Numbered from the stretch's first letter, positions 1-9,190 are shown. The stretch: DNA of 64,000 nucleotides from Paraburkholderia panacisoli (GCF_008369935.1 NZ_VTUZ01000013.1:182391-246390), one strand, 5' to 3'. Made by a program: numbers and translations. Notes: generated by a model not told the origin, from the sequence alone.

Positions 1-154
1 CGCTCTTTGTAGTGGCGATACGGGAGCGCTCCCGAGACGGCGAGTTCACAGCGCCGTGAGGCAGCTCTGTCCGGACAGCGAATAACGTAGGCGGTCTTCG
101 GGGCGTTGCCACAATCGCCAGCCGGAGAATGCCTTTGTGAAGGAGGCAAAGGAT

Positions 155-625
155 ATGTCAGGGGAGGGCGACGGCGCGTACAACCGTCACGCCAGGTTGC
201 AGGCTGGGGGCGGTGCCCTGGCGTTGAACACTTTAAAGCAGGCGGCTGCAAGCGTCGTGTTGAGGACGGCAGGCCAACCGATCGTCATCGCCGAATACGG
301 TGCGTCGCAGGGCAGAAATTCGCAACTTCCGATACGTGTTGCGATCGCCGGGTTGCGCGCCCGGGCGGGCCCGGATCGTCCCATTCTTGTTTTTTCACGA
401 GGACCTGCCAATCAACGACTTCGGCTCTCTTTTCAAGGTGCTGGAGACGCACCCTGACAGATATGTCCGCGACGACCCGCACGTCTACCCATGCGCGCGG
501 CCGGTCGTTTTACGAGAGCGTACTTCCCCCGGCCTATGTGCATCTTGGATGGAGCGCGTACGCTGCGATGTGGTTAAGCCACGTCCCGACGCCGGTTGCC
601 GGCCATGTCGGACAGTCAAAAGTCA
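155..625 (+). pseudogene. SAM-dependent carboxyl methyltransferase remnant (two frameshifts, 3' truncated)
   Basis: A good ribosome binding site (AAGGAGG) precedes ATG 155 and the reading MSGEGDGAYNRHARLQAGG. The family-like protein then continues in a second frame (HEDLPINDFGSLFKVLETHP) and a third (GRSFYESVLPPAYVHLGWSA). These blocks are in the order expected of the salicylate/benzoate-type carboxyl methyltransferase family, with the SAM-binding E-Y-G-A-S-Q-G segment about 45 residues in. The first shift is explained by one extra T in the run at 390-395. The second lies near 493-502. After about 620 the similarity is lost, so roughly the C-terminal half is missing. The family match is from recognition only. 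Confidence 0.6.
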
Positions 626-972
626 GTTCTGCACACCTCAGCGCGCGTTCGCAGTCGCCCGATCCTGTGATATATCGGCCGCTGGTCCGTAGTCAGAGAT
701 CGTCGGTCGAAACCGTTATCCGTTCGCAGTGATCGGCAATGCGTTCTGCTTCACAGCCTGCAAAAGACGGTGCTGACCAAGCTCGAAGGCAAGCATGAAT
801 TGTTTCGGGGTTCCGTTCGCGGCGCCGAGATTTTCGCAGGCAGCAGGGAGCGCAAAGGCACAGTATCCCCAACCGAAGCCATAGGCCGAAAACCATAGGG
901 TCGAGGCGGTGGAAAGGAGGGCGTCAGGTTCGTGCGGGGCTGGTCCATAGCTGTGACTTTCGTCTATCTTTG
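626..972. other. Gap without a supportable gene
   Basis: Degenerate sequence. A minus-strand frame ending near 716 reads somewhat protein-like (FMLAFELGQHRLLQAVKQ) but has no recognisable family or start. No promoter or hairpin of note was seen. Confidence 0.4.
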
Positions 973-1190
973 CTATTGGCCGAGAACGGCAAGCGCCTCG
1001 CGCATGGGCGACAGCGAGACCGTGACCAACCCCTCGAGCGGCGTATTCATTTCCAGAATCAGGAAGATGGCGCCGGAAGTGGATAGCGCGCCCAAAAGCA
1101 ACGCGATAGTGACCGTCGCATTCGGGGGAGTGAACAGGCCAAAGGCGCCAAAGACGATGCACAGCCGCAACACGAGGACTGTTTGCGCCG
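973..1190 (-). pseudogene. C-terminal fragment of a DUF4239-type membrane protein
   Basis: The minus-strand frame ending at 973 gives a hydrophobic stretch (FGLFTPPNATVTIALLLGAL) followed by GAIFLILEMNTPLEGLV and a terminal EALAVLGQ. This matches my memory of the last transmembrane helix and tail of DUF4239 (bestrophin-like) proteins. The N-terminal three quarters are absent; the fragment is cut where the ClcA fragment begins on the other strand. Family assignment is from pattern recognition. Confidence 0.45.
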
Positions 1191-1478
1191 ATGCTCGTAC
1201 TCGGCGCGCAAGCGGGACTAATCTTTGGCAGGTTGGGAGCGCTGTGCTTTCCGGGTGTTGTTGGCGAGCCAGAGGCATTTGCCGTGGTCGGCATGGCGGC
1301 CTTTTCCGCGGCTGTGGTGCGCCCGCCCGTGACCGGCATTGTCCTGATCACCGAACTGACCGGGGCTTCACGCTGCTCCTGCCGATGCTCGCTGCATGCT
1401 TCACGGCGATGGCGGTTCCGATCATGCTACGTTGTCCGCCGATTTACGACTTGTTAGGTGAGCGGCTGCATCACAAGT
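1191..1478 (+). pseudogene. ClcA-type chloride channel C-terminal remnant, frameshifted
   Basis: The segment encodes ClC signature sequence: FAVVGMAAFSAAVVRPPVTG followed by IVLITELTG. The protein then continues in another frame as FTLLLPMLAACFTAMAVP and IYDLLGERL, the normal end of the transmembrane part of ClcA. One base is missing in the G run near 1361-1365. The N-terminal two thirds are gone. The downstream break coincides with IS66 transposase sequence on the opposite strand. Confidence 0.7.
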
Positions 1479-1499
1479 CCTCCGAATCGGAAAGACGCC

Positions 1500-1760
1500 A
1501 GCTGCTGTTCGCCTTGCGGGTTTCGACCAGTGAGTAGAGATTGGCGCTCGCGTTTGCTTCATCGACGGTGTCAGCGAACAACCAGCCGCGGCGTCCCAGG
1601 CGGAACGGGCGAATGGAATTTCGCAGGAGTTGTTCGATATGGGCCAGTTGCCGTCCTCGACGTAATGGATCAGCTTCGGCCACTGCCCGTGCAGAGAGGT
1701 CAGCGCCTTGCCGGGCAGACTGTTCGCTCAGAGGGTGGTTCGGCAGCAGCGTTCTCGCAC
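1500..1760 (-). mobile_element. IS66-family transposase (TnpC) remnant
   Basis: Read on the minus strand, one frame gives GKALTSLHGQWPKLIHYVED and GNWPISNNSCE; the next frame gives SIRPFRLGRRGWLFADTVDE and ASANLYSLVETRKAN. These are adjacent blocks of the IS66 DDE transposase C-terminal half. The shift is a one-base loss near 1615-1622. The catalytic core upstream, the last ~50 residues, tnpA/tnpB and inverted repeats are not present, so this is an inert scar. Confidence 0.75.
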
Positions 1761-1950
1761 GTACAGGCCCAGCAGCCAACTGGCGACGACGCAGGCAAAC
1801 ACGTTCAACGCGATGCTCAGATGGTGCACCGTTCAGTCCTCCGTCAGATATCATGCGGGCGCGCTTTCCGCGCGTTCTCCCCCCTCGACCTGCGTGTCGT
1901 GCGTGCGGGCGGCGCAAGCCGCGCGCCTCGCGTCGGGCGGCTCGCGTCGC

Positions 1951-2112
1951 TCAAGGCGCGCGCTCGACGCGATAGTAAGCACCGTCCGCGCCATACGAGG
2001 GCTTGAACCACGAATTGCCGCACAGGTAGTAGGTGCCCCCCTGATCGGCGGGCGTGATGCAGCCGGCGGGCAGCGTCGCGTAGATCGTGCCCATCGCGAA
2101 GTATCCGCTAAC
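1951..2112 (-). pseudogene. C-terminal fragment of a small secreted or lipoprotein-like protein
   Basis: The minus frame ending with TGA at 1951-1953 reads YFAMGTIYATLPAGCITPAD, then GGTYYLCGNSWFKPSYGADG and YYRVERAP. It resembles the conserved tail of short Burkholderia exported proteins. Upstream, an Ala/Pro-rich stretch lies in a different frame, so a frameshift in the G/C run near 2113-2126 is likely. No intact start is visible. Confidence 0.35.
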
Positions 2113-2603
2113 GGGGCGGGCGGGGGCGCCGCGGCCGTCGCGCCGGCCACGCCGTTTCTGTCATTCGCCCTGCCTTCGCGAGCGTCCGCTCCTTTGCTGG
2201 CTGCGGCCATCAATCGGTGGCCAGGTGCGCCGTCGTGATGAGCCACTCTGGCGCGCATCGCCAGGACAACACCTGGAGTACAGTTGCCAATGTCGTCATG
2301 TGACTGGCAGAATTGGCAGTAATCGCAACATTGTCACGTGTCATTCGACAACGCGAGCGGCTGCGAGACAGAGCTGTTCGCACGAGTCGAAACGATGATC
2401 GGCGCGAGTCCGAACCGCACACAGTCGGCGGATTTCACCCGTCTGCAAGGCCTGCCTGAGAGAGGTCTGCTGCCACGTGTGCGGTCCATACAGAGTAAAG
2501 CATTGGTTGGTGCCGTGATGACCGGCGGATGTGGGCCGGTATCCCGCAGCATGGCCTAATTGGCGCGGGTAGCCGCTTCGCGCCGGACTCAGGATTCGAC
2601 TTA
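2113..2603. other. Gap without a supportable gene
   Basis: Apart from the presumed broken N-terminus of the fragment ending at 1951, nothing recognisable. The region supplies the promoter area of the ligase-glycosyltransferase fusion gene; no clear -35/-10 pair was identified. Confidence 0.4.
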
Positions 2604-5009
2604 ATGCGCATCAAACAACTATCAGACGGTGTCGCCACCCTGGCTGTCGTGTTGTCGCCGGCGGTCATGCTGTCGATAAGAGGGGGCACTGGTTACTGCT
2701 TTTTCGTTATTTTTGCGCTCGCTTTGGCTTACCTTGGCAAAGCTGGGAATCGGCGTCGCGCGGCGGCGCTGTTTCGCGAGCGCCGGCTCTTCGTCCTGGG
2801 TCTGATCGGCATGCCGGCCGTCATACTGTTTCAAATTTTGGTTTTTCGAAGCAGCACCTTGCCATCGCTCGACCCATTCCTGCGGCTGGCTCTCGCCGTC
2901 CCGATTTTTTTCTATCTGGGGTCGCTGGCGTCGCAGCAACTCCGCCTAGTGCAATGGGGATTTGTGGCGGGCGCGCTAGGCACGGGTATATGGGCCATTT
3001 ACGCGAGCTTTCATCCGGCCATCTGGATGCTTGCCGATCGCCTCGGCAATTCATTTACCAACCCGATCCCTTTCGGCGACACGGCATTGCTGCTTGGTTG
3101 CCTGTCGATTGTGTCGACTACGCGAGCCGGGCGCATGCACGTAGCTGGGACGGCGATCAGGATCGCGGCGTTTCTGCTCGGTGGATATGCGTCGTATCTG
3201 TCAGGCTCGCGCGGCGGCTGGATAGCGCTACCGCTATTCATATGGACAGCCGTCGGCGGCTTGCACTGGCTGAACAACAGGCGGGCGCGCATCGCATTGT
3301 GCTGTGCGATTGTGGCGATTTTCGTGGCACTTGCATCCACCAGCATCGTCGTGCAGCGGGTCGACGCGGTCGTGTCCGACGCCAGGAAGATGCAGCAAGG
3401 CAACATCGATACTTCGCTTGGCCTGCGCCTTGAACTGTGGCGCGCATCAGCGCTCCTGTACCTGCGCAATCCGGCGTTTGGCGTGGGGCGCGGCCGTCTG
3501 GAAGAGGCGCTCAACGAGCTTGCCGAACGTGGCGAGGCGCCGCGAGCGATCGTCAATGCGGGCGCCCATAGCGAGTTCTTTTCCACGCTTTCCCAAATGG
3601 GCACTGCCGGCTTGGCTGCACTGCTGCTTCTGTACGTCGGGACCTTCACAGCGTTCTGGCGGAACAGGCGCAGCGCGGACGACGAAATCGCTACCGCGTC
3701 GTATCAGGGACTCGCCGTGGTTGGCGGCACGATCATCTTCGGGTTGACGATCGACGCGTTGACGCTCGTGATGAGCGCAGCTTTCTTTGCGCTGACTGTC
3801 GCAACACTGCTTGCGTGGATCGAGGCGCGAAAGCGGGAAATCGGCGAGGTGGACAACTCGCGTGCGCTGATGGCGGAGCGGCCTCCGCGAAAGGTTCTTG
3901 TGGTCTGTCCGCGTCGAATAGGCGATGTGTTGCTGGTGACGCCGCTTGTCCGGTCGATGAAGACGCAATGGCCCGAGGCCAGCATCGACATGCTCGTATT
4001 GGGAGGCACCGAGGGGGTACTCGAGCACAACCCGGATCTGCGCCGTGTCATCATTGACGCTCCGCGCGCCCCGCTGCGTGCGCGAATTGTCAGCGCGGCA
4101 CGGATCTGGCAGCGTTACGATCTAGCCTGCGCAGCCATCGACTCTGATCGCGCACTGATTTATACGTGGCTTGCCGGCCGCAAGCGAATCGGCTTGGTCA
4201 ATGCCGATCGTGTGAAGTGGTTCGCTCGCGTCATCCTGCATCGTATCGCGCTCGACAGGCACCTGCAGGCACACATGGTGTCGAGTGCGCTCCAACTGGC
4301 GCCGCTGGTGGGCGTGACACCGCGAGGAACGGTCGTCGCGCCGGGCATCGGTCCCGATCCCGTGCGCAGAGCCCGGTTCGAGGCGCGCTTCAAGGGGGCG
4401 CCTGGCGCGATGCCGGACCGGCCAATGGTCGTGCTGCACCTGTGCTCCCTGTTCAGGTATAAGCAATGGACCGTCGATGGCTGGGCGGAAACGATCCGCT
4501 GGCTGCGCGCGCAAGGCTTTGCCGTCGTGCTGAGCGGAGGACCGGCGCAAACCGAGCGCGAGTATGCCGGACAGGTTGTCGCGGCGGCTGGCGAGCCGGT
4601 TTTGAATCTTGTCGGTGAGCTGACGCTCGGCGAAACGGCGGAAATGATCCGGTATGCGAAGCTCTTCATCGGTCCCGATACGGGTGTCACGCATATTGCC
4701 GCCGCATGCGGCACGTTGACGATCGCGCTGTTCGGCCCATCGGACCCGGTTCGCTGGGGGCCGTGGCCATACAACTGGCCGGTGGGTGAAGAACCATGGG
4801 CTCGACACGGCTCAAACCTGCGCGGCAACGTATACCTGTTGCAAGGGGAGAAAGAGTGCGTTCCGTGCCGGCAGGAAGGGTGCGACCGGCATAGGGAAAG
4901 CACTAGCGATTGCCTGACCGGCCTGCGGGCAAGTCGCGTGATTGCTGTCGCTGCGCAACTGCTTGGTTTGCCGGCACCGCTACAGATTCAGATTGTCAAC
5001 ATTAACTGA
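2604..5009 (+). CDS. Fusion of O-antigen ligase-like (WaaL/Wzy_C) domain and family 9 glycosyltransferase (heptosyltransferase-like)
   Basis: The chosen ATG has AGGA nine bases upstream; an upstream ATG at 2529 lacks one. The 801-residue product has a polytopic N-terminal half with many hydrophobic segments, the ligase-type SGSRGGW motif near 200, an Arg-rich loop (LGLRLELWR ~272) and AHSEF near 321, all typical of O-antigen ligase/polymerase periplasmic loops. After a linker (~405-428) a cytoplasmic GT9 domain begins (KVLVVCPRRIGDVLLVTPLV) and includes the family signature GPDTGVTHIAAACGT. GT9 enzymes transfer ADP-heptose onto lipid A-core; ligases join O-antigen to core. Both halves look intact. 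The combined chain implies coupled LPS/glycan assembly at the inner membrane, which is inference. No other LPS genes are adjacent. Confidence 0.8.
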   Translation: MRIKQLSDGVATLAVVLSPAVMLSIRGGTGYCFFVIFALALAYLGKAGNRRRAAALFRERRLFVLGLIGMPAVILFQILVFRSSTLPSLDPFLRLALAVPIFFYLGSLASQQLRLVQWGFVAGALGTGIWAIYASFHPAIWMLADRLGNSFTNPIPFGDTALLLGCLSIVSTTRAGRMHVAGTAIRIAAFLLGGYASYLSGSRGGWIALPLFIWTAVGGLHWLNNRRARIALCCAIVAIFVALASTSIVVQRVDAVVSDARKMQQGNIDTSLGLRLELWRASALLYLRNPAFGVGRGRLEEALNELAERGEAPRAIVNAGAHSEFFSTLSQMGTAGLAALLLLYVGTFTAFWRNRRSADDEIATASYQGLAVVGGTIIFGLTIDALTLVMSAAFFALTVATLLAWIEARKREIGEVDNSRALMAERPPRKVLVVCPRRIGDVLLVTPLVRSMKTQWPEASIDMLVLGGTEGVLEHNPDLRRVIIDAPRAPLRARIVSAARIWQRYDLACAAIDSDRALIYTWLAGRKRIGLVNADRVKWFARVILHRIALDRHLQAHMVSSALQLAPLVGVTPRGTVVAPGIGPDPVRRARFEARFKGAPGAMPDRPMVVLHLCSLFRYKQWTVDGWAETIRWLRAQGFAVVLSGGPAQTEREYAGQVVAAAGEPVLNLVGELTLGETAEMIRYAKLFIGPDTGVTHIAAACGTLTIALFGPSDPVRWGPWPYNWPVGEEPWARHGSNLRGNVYLLQGEKECVPCRQEGCDRHRESTSDCLTGLRASRVIAVAAQLLGLPAPLQIQIVNIN

Positions 5010-5446
5010 TTGAGGCGCCGTGTGTAGGTCGGAGGTCGGCAGGCCAGAAATTGCGCAAGGAACGTCGCCCGTTCAGCAGCCCTCGCTTGCACGTCACCGA
5101 CACAAACATAATCTTCATACCAGCTGTTGGCTTTCCGGCTCAATAGGTTCTACCAGCACCGCGCCATGCAGGGTCGGCCGCGCGTAGGCCCTGCGGGCCG
5201 GTGGCTGCTTGAGCGGTTAAAGCGATCCTCCGGCGTAGCGTAGCAATAGCGGTTGGCGGCAACTTGCCGCCGGACGGGCGATCAAGGACGTCATCCATCA
5301 GCAACCGTTCCGTGCAGGGCCTTGAGCGTCTCGCCCGTCGCTAGCGGTCGCCATGATCCGGCGTGGGGCGCGGTGATCCTCCGAAGAATGTACATTTGAT
5401 CTCGCCTGCCAGGCGCGCCCCTCGCTGGGCGCTGCCTGGCGTCGCC
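5010..5446. other. Gap with two hairpins, no gene seen
   Basis: Contains a perfect 8-bp inverted repeat GGCGGCAA-C-TTGCCGCC (5255-5271). Next to the stop of the minus-strand SDR is a long GC-rich hairpin (5408-5420 with 5427-5440, one bulge) that could end its transcript, although no T-run follows it. No coding sequence recognised. Confidence 0.5.
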
Positions 5447-6331
5447 TTACTCAGCGAAGTCCGTCGCTTCGGATGAGCCTTTCCATGCATCGAGGTCGCG
5501 TTGGACTGCCGCGGCCTTTTGCGCCGCCAGTTCGTTGGCGATCTTGCCGGCGAACAGGTGCAACGGTGGGTCAGCTACGTCCACGGCTTGCATGATCAAC
5601 ATGGCCAACTTGTCCGGATCGCCAGCCTGATTGCCGTGCAGCGTGCCGAGATGCAGATCGAGCGATGCCTTGGCTTCGGTGTAGTCGTCGATCTGCCGTT
5701 TGGCTACCGCCAGCGCGCCGCTCGACAAAAACGCCGTGCGCACCGGACCGGGGTACACCACCGTCGCCTTGATGCCGAACTCGGCCACCTCGGCCGCGAG
5801 CGACTCGGTCAGGCCGGCGAGTGCAAACTTGCTCGCCACATAGCTGCCCCAGCCGGCGTATCCGCCCTGATAACCGACGATCGACGCGATGTTGATCAGA
5901 TGCCCGCTGCGTTGTTTGCGCAGATGCGGCAGCGCGTGTCGCAGTACCGTCAGTGGCGCGAACAGATTGACGTCGAAGTTCTGCCGAAGCTCCTCGTCCG
6001 AGAGGGCTTCGACGGTGCCTTGTTGCGCGAAGCCGGCGTTGTTGACGATCACATCGACATTGCCGAAGGTCTCGATCGTTTGCGCGATGGCGGACCGCAC
6101 GCTCTGGTCGTTGGTCAGATCCACCTGCAGCGGCAGAAACTGCGCGGAGGCGGGGCCGATTGCGTCCGTCAGCGATGCCACGGTTCGCGAGGTAGCGGCG
6201 ACGCGTTCACCGCGTGCGAGGAGTTGCCGCACGAGTCGTTGGCCGACGCCTTTCGATGCACCGCTGACGAACCAGGTTTTGCAATCTTGCTCATGGCAGT
6301 GATCCTTGATAAATGAGTAGTGCGAATTCAA
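5447..6331 (-). CDS. Short-chain dehydrogenase/reductase, N-terminal frame possibly disrupted
   Basis: Classical SDR with the NAD(P) motif SGASKGVG, NNAGF, and the catalytic YVASK. The family usually starts with a short M-x-K-x-K-TWFVSGASKG segment. Here an ATG at 6294 with an AGGA site gives MSKIAK, but this runs out of frame with the SDR body because the A-run (T-run 6277-6280 on the plus strand) is one base short. The annotated in-frame start at 6331 has no ribosome binding site. Either the gene has a recent frameshift at codon 6 or the sequence has an error. It is the last of three co-directional SDR genes, so it is probably co-transcribed. Substrate unknown. Confidence 0.75.
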   Translation of the reverse strand: MNSHYSFIKDHCHEQDCKTWFVSGASKGVGQRLVRQLLARGERVAATSRTVASLTDAIGPASAQFLPLQVDLTNDQSVRSAIAQTIETFGNVDVIVNNAGFAQQGTVEALSDEELRQNFDVNLFAPLTVLRHALPHLRKQRSGHLINIASIVGYQGGYAGWGSYVASKFALAGLTESLAAEVAEFGIKATVVYPGPVRTAFLSSGALAVAKRQIDDYTEAKASLDLHLGTLHGNQAGDPDKLAMLIMQAVDVADPPLHLFAGKIANELAAQKAAAVQRDLDAWKGSSEATDFAE

Positions 6332-6368
6332 TTGAGAGCGAGTTCTTCGAAAGAATGCGGTCGAGGCG

Positions 6369-7130
6369 TTACTTCAGCGCCACGCTCATGCCACCATCGG
6401 CCATCACCACTGCGCCGACGATATAGCTAGCTTTTTCCGACGCCAGAAAGGCAATCACTTCAGCAATTTCCCGCGGATGAGCCGCACGTTTGATCGGCGC
6501 GTTCTTGCCGTGCTCGGCGAGGAAGGCCGGGCCATCCTCGTGGAGGTGGTTCGTGATGTTCGTCACCGCATCGCCGGACCCTACCGCATTGACGCGAATT
6601 CCGTGATCGATCGCCTCGAGTGACATGGCGCGCGTCAGCTGGGCAAGCGCGCCTTTCGATGCGGCGTAGGCGGCGATCAGCGGAAACGCCTGATAGCACG
6701 CGTATGAACCAACGTTGACGATGGCGCCGCCCTTCGCCGGCATCATCGCGCGCATTGCCTCTCGCGAGAACAGGAACGCACCGGTGGAATTGACCGCCTG
6801 AATGCCGTTCCAGTCATCGAGCGTCATCTCGACGACCGGCTTGTTGATGATGATCGCGGCGTTGTTGACCAGAATGTCGAGTCTGCCGAAGCGTTGCGTC
6901 GCGGTGGAGACGGCGCGCACCGCGCTCGCTTCCTGCGTGACGTCGGCGATGAGCGGGACGATCCCAGGGTGGGCCAACGCTTCAACGTTGGCGCCACGAT
7001 CGACGGCGATTACAGTGGCGCCTTGCGCCTGCAATAGCTCGGTAGTGGCGAGTCCGATGCCGCTAGCCGCGCCGGTGACGATGGCGACCTTGCCGGCGAA
7101 CGGCTGGTCTGCGGATGCATGTGAAGTCAT
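6369..7130 (-). CDS. SDR-family oxidoreductase (3-oxoacyl-ACP reductase/glucose dehydrogenase type)
   Basis: 253 residues from ATG 7130, preceded by CAGGAG. Shows TGAASGIG for the dinucleotide, NNAAI after strand 4, the catalytic Ser region (VGSYACYQAFP) and YAASK, and ends with the usual glycine-rich VVMADGGMS. Full length for a classical SDR. It sits 28 bp downstream of the next SDR on the same strand and ~40-75 bp upstream of the third, so the three probably form an operon read away from the AraC gene at 8168. Substrate cannot be told from sequence. Confidence 0.85.
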   Translation of the reverse strand: MTSHASADQPFAGKVAIVTGAASGIGLATTELLQAQGATVIAVDRGANVEALAHPGIVPLIADVTQEASAVRAVSTATQRFGRLDILVNNAAIIINKPVVEMTLDDWNGIQAVNSTGAFLFSREAMRAMMPAKGGAIVNVGSYACYQAFPLIAAYAASKGALAQLTRAMSLEAIDHGIRVNAVGSGDAVTNITNHLHEDGPAFLAEHGKNAPIKRAAHPREIAEVIAFLASEKASYIVGAVVMADGGMSVALK

Positions 7131-7158
7131 GGTGAATTTCTCCTGAGGGATGAGAAGG

Positions 7159-7899
7159 TTAGAAAGGGCTCGCCGTCGGGCGCACGACGATCTCGCTGAC
7201 ATCGACGTCTGCCGGCTGATCGATCGCATAGGCGACCGAGCGTGCAATCGCATCGGACCCAAGCGCGACACGGCGGAAGTCGCGCATTGCTGCCCGCGCG
7301 GTTTCGTCAGAGATCGACTCGGCCAACTCCGACTCCACGACGCCCGGGCAGATCACGGTCACACGAATCTTGTCGCTCTCCTGCCGCAGGCCGTCCGAGA
7401 TGGCGCGCACGGCGAACTTGGTGGCGCAGTACACGGCGGCCGTCGGCGAGACGGACAGGCCGCCGATCGAGGACATATTGATGACCTGGCCGAACCCTTG
7501 GCGCTCCATGATCGGCAGGACTGCAGCAATGCCGTGCAGCACGCCGCGGACGTTCACATCGATCATGCGATTCCATTCGTCCACTTTTAGCGCGCTCAAA
7601 GGCGACAATGGCATCACACCGGCGTTGTTGACGATCACGTCGATGTGGCCGAACGCATCCAGTGCGAACTGGGCGAAAGCGTTGACGTCGGTGGCGGAAG
7701 TGACGTCTAGTGCCCGGTAACGAACCGAGCCGCCGCTTGCCTGGATCTCTTCGGCCAGCGCCGCTAATCGTTCGGTGCGCCGGGCACCGATCACGAGCTG
7801 GTGCCCTTGGGCTGCGAGCAGCCGGACCGTCGCTTCGCCGATACCGCTGCTTGCCCCGGTGATCAGGACGACCTTGGGTTGCCTGGTTTGCGTTGTCAT
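7159..7899 (-). CDS. SDR-family oxidoreductase (YdfG/serine dehydrogenase-like)
   Basis: 246 residues with TGASSGIG, NNAGVMPLSP, catalytic MSSIGG Ser and YCATK, and a C-terminal VVRPTASPF. These are features of the large SDR subgroup often induced with quinone or aldehyde stress genes. GGAGAA lies six bases before ATG 7899. This is the first gene of the three-SDR operon and is divergent from the AraC regulator, which is the likely controller. The exact reaction is unknown. Confidence 0.85.
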   Translation of the reverse strand: MTTQTRQPKVVLITGASSGIGEATVRLLAAQGHQLVIGARRTERLAALAEEIQASGGSVRYRALDVTSATDVNAFAQFALDAFGHIDVIVNNAGVMPLSPLSALKVDEWNRMIDVNVRGVLHGIAAVLPIMERQGFGQVINMSSIGGLSVSPTAAVYCATKFAVRAISDGLRQESDKIRVTVICPGVVESELAESISDETARAAMRDFRRVALGSDAIARSVAYAIDQPADVDVSEIVVRPTASPF

Positions 7900-8167
7900 A
7901 TTGCGTTCTCCGTTCCGATAATCCGTGCGGGTTTGTCTGGGGGGAGAGGCCGCCGTGCCTGCGCATGAAGGGATAGCAAATCGCGGCGGTGTCTCTCGGT
8001 CGCTTCGGCTGTACCTTGCAACCGATGACCCATCTTATGAGCCGCACGCCTGCGCGCGAATACACGGGACGATGACGGTATTGCCTATTCCTATTGAAGT
8101 GGGCTGCAGTCCGTCGATCGCGTCCAGTAGAATTGCTCCACTTGATCTGGCGAACGAGGGGGGTCTC

Positions 8168-9109
8168 GTGACAGTTGCCGACAGCCCGGTTTCCACAAGG
8201 ATGGCGAGCCTGCTTCAGCGTTTGGCGCCGAATGAGGGGTACACCCAGTCCGCGCTGGAGGGCGTGCGGTTCATGCGCTCGAACCAGCCGCTGGGGCGCA
8301 CACCCGTGCTGTATGAGCCCAGCATCGTGATCGTGTGCCAGGGGCGCAAGCTGGGCTTTCTGGGCGAAGAGGTGTACGTCTACGATGCGCAGCATTATCT
8401 GGTCTTGTCCGTGCCGCTGCCGTTCTCGACGGAAACCGAGGCAAGCGAGTCCGAGCCGATGCTGGCGGTGTCGTTGAGGCTCGATCTGACCGATCTGACC
8501 GATCTGATTCTGGCGATCGATCAGGCGGACTGCCGTCAGCAAGGCACGCCGCTCGGGATCGTATCCACGCCATTGGAGGGCGATCTGGCCGATGCCGCGT
8601 TGCGCCTGCTTCGAGCGTTGAGTTCACCGCTCGATGCCCAGGTGCTTGGGCCGGCGATCGTGCGCGAAATCTGCTATCGGGTATTGATCGGGGATCGAGG
8701 CGCTGCAATGAGAGCGGCACTCGCCCATCAAGGGCGCTTCGGCAGGGTGGCAAAGGCGCTGCGGCGGATTCACACCGACTTTGCGCAGCCGCTGGATGTC
8801 AGCCGTCTCGCGAATGAGGCTGGAATGAGCGTGCCAGCATTCCACGCCAACTTCAAAGCCGTCACGCTCACATCTCCGATCCAGTACATCAAGTCGACGC
8901 GTCTTCACCAGGCGCGCCTGATGATGATCCGCGACGGCCTGACGGCCGCGTCGGCGTCGGCGCAGGTCGGCTATGAGAGCCCGTCGCAGTTCAGCCGTGA
9001 ATTCAAGCGGTTTTTTGGACGCTCGCCCGTCGATGAGGCTCGGGAAATGCGAGCTTCGTTCGCGCTTTCACCGGCAGCGAAGATCGATGTTTTTGTTGCC
9101 TCTCATTGA
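8168..9109 (+). CDS. AraC-family transcriptional regulator with AraC_N sensor domain
   Basis: I chose GTG 8168 because a strong GAGGGGG lies just upstream and it yields a 313-residue protein, the usual length; the frame stays open back to 7925 with an ATG at 8071. The N-terminal ~190 residues match the AraC_N (cupin-like) domain (EPSIVIVCQGRKLGFLG). The C-terminus has two helix-turn-helix motifs (LANEAGMSVPAFHANFK and VGYESPSQFSREFKRFFG). The gene carries a 9-bp triplicate giving LTDLTDL near codon 110. It is divergent from the SDR operon and probably regulates it. Confidence 0.85.
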   Translation: MTVADSPVSTRMASLLQRLAPNEGYTQSALEGVRFMRSNQPLGRTPVLYEPSIVIVCQGRKLGFLGEEVYVYDAQHYLVLSVPLPFSTETEASESEPMLAVSLRLDLTDLTDLILAIDQADCRQQGTPLGIVSTPLEGDLADAALRLLRALSSPLDAQVLGPAIVREICYRVLIGDRGAAMRAALAHQGRFGRVAKALRRIHTDFAQPLDVSRLANEAGMSVPAFHANFKAVTLTSPIQYIKSTRLHQARLMMIRDGLTAASASAQVGYESPSQFSREFKRFFGRSPVDEAREMRASFALSPAAKIDVFVASH

Positions 9110-9172
9110 CAGTCGGCTTTGCGTCAGCGACCGTCCAAAGAAACGCACGCACATGCCATGGAACACGAAGCC

Positions 9173-9190
9173 CGCCGCGAAATCGCGGCG
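9173..9190. terminator. Possible bidirectional hairpin between convergent genes
   Basis: Perfect inverted repeat CGCCGCGA-AA-TCGCGGCG between the stops of the AraC gene (+) and the chemoreceptor gene (-). It is GC-rich and well placed, but no U-tract follows on either strand, so terminator function is only plausible. Confidence 0.3.

Noticed and set aside
5408..5440. GC-rich hairpin as a rho-independent terminator
   Set aside because: Stem is strong but no U-tract follows on the minus strand, so it is kept only as a hairpin in the gap entry.
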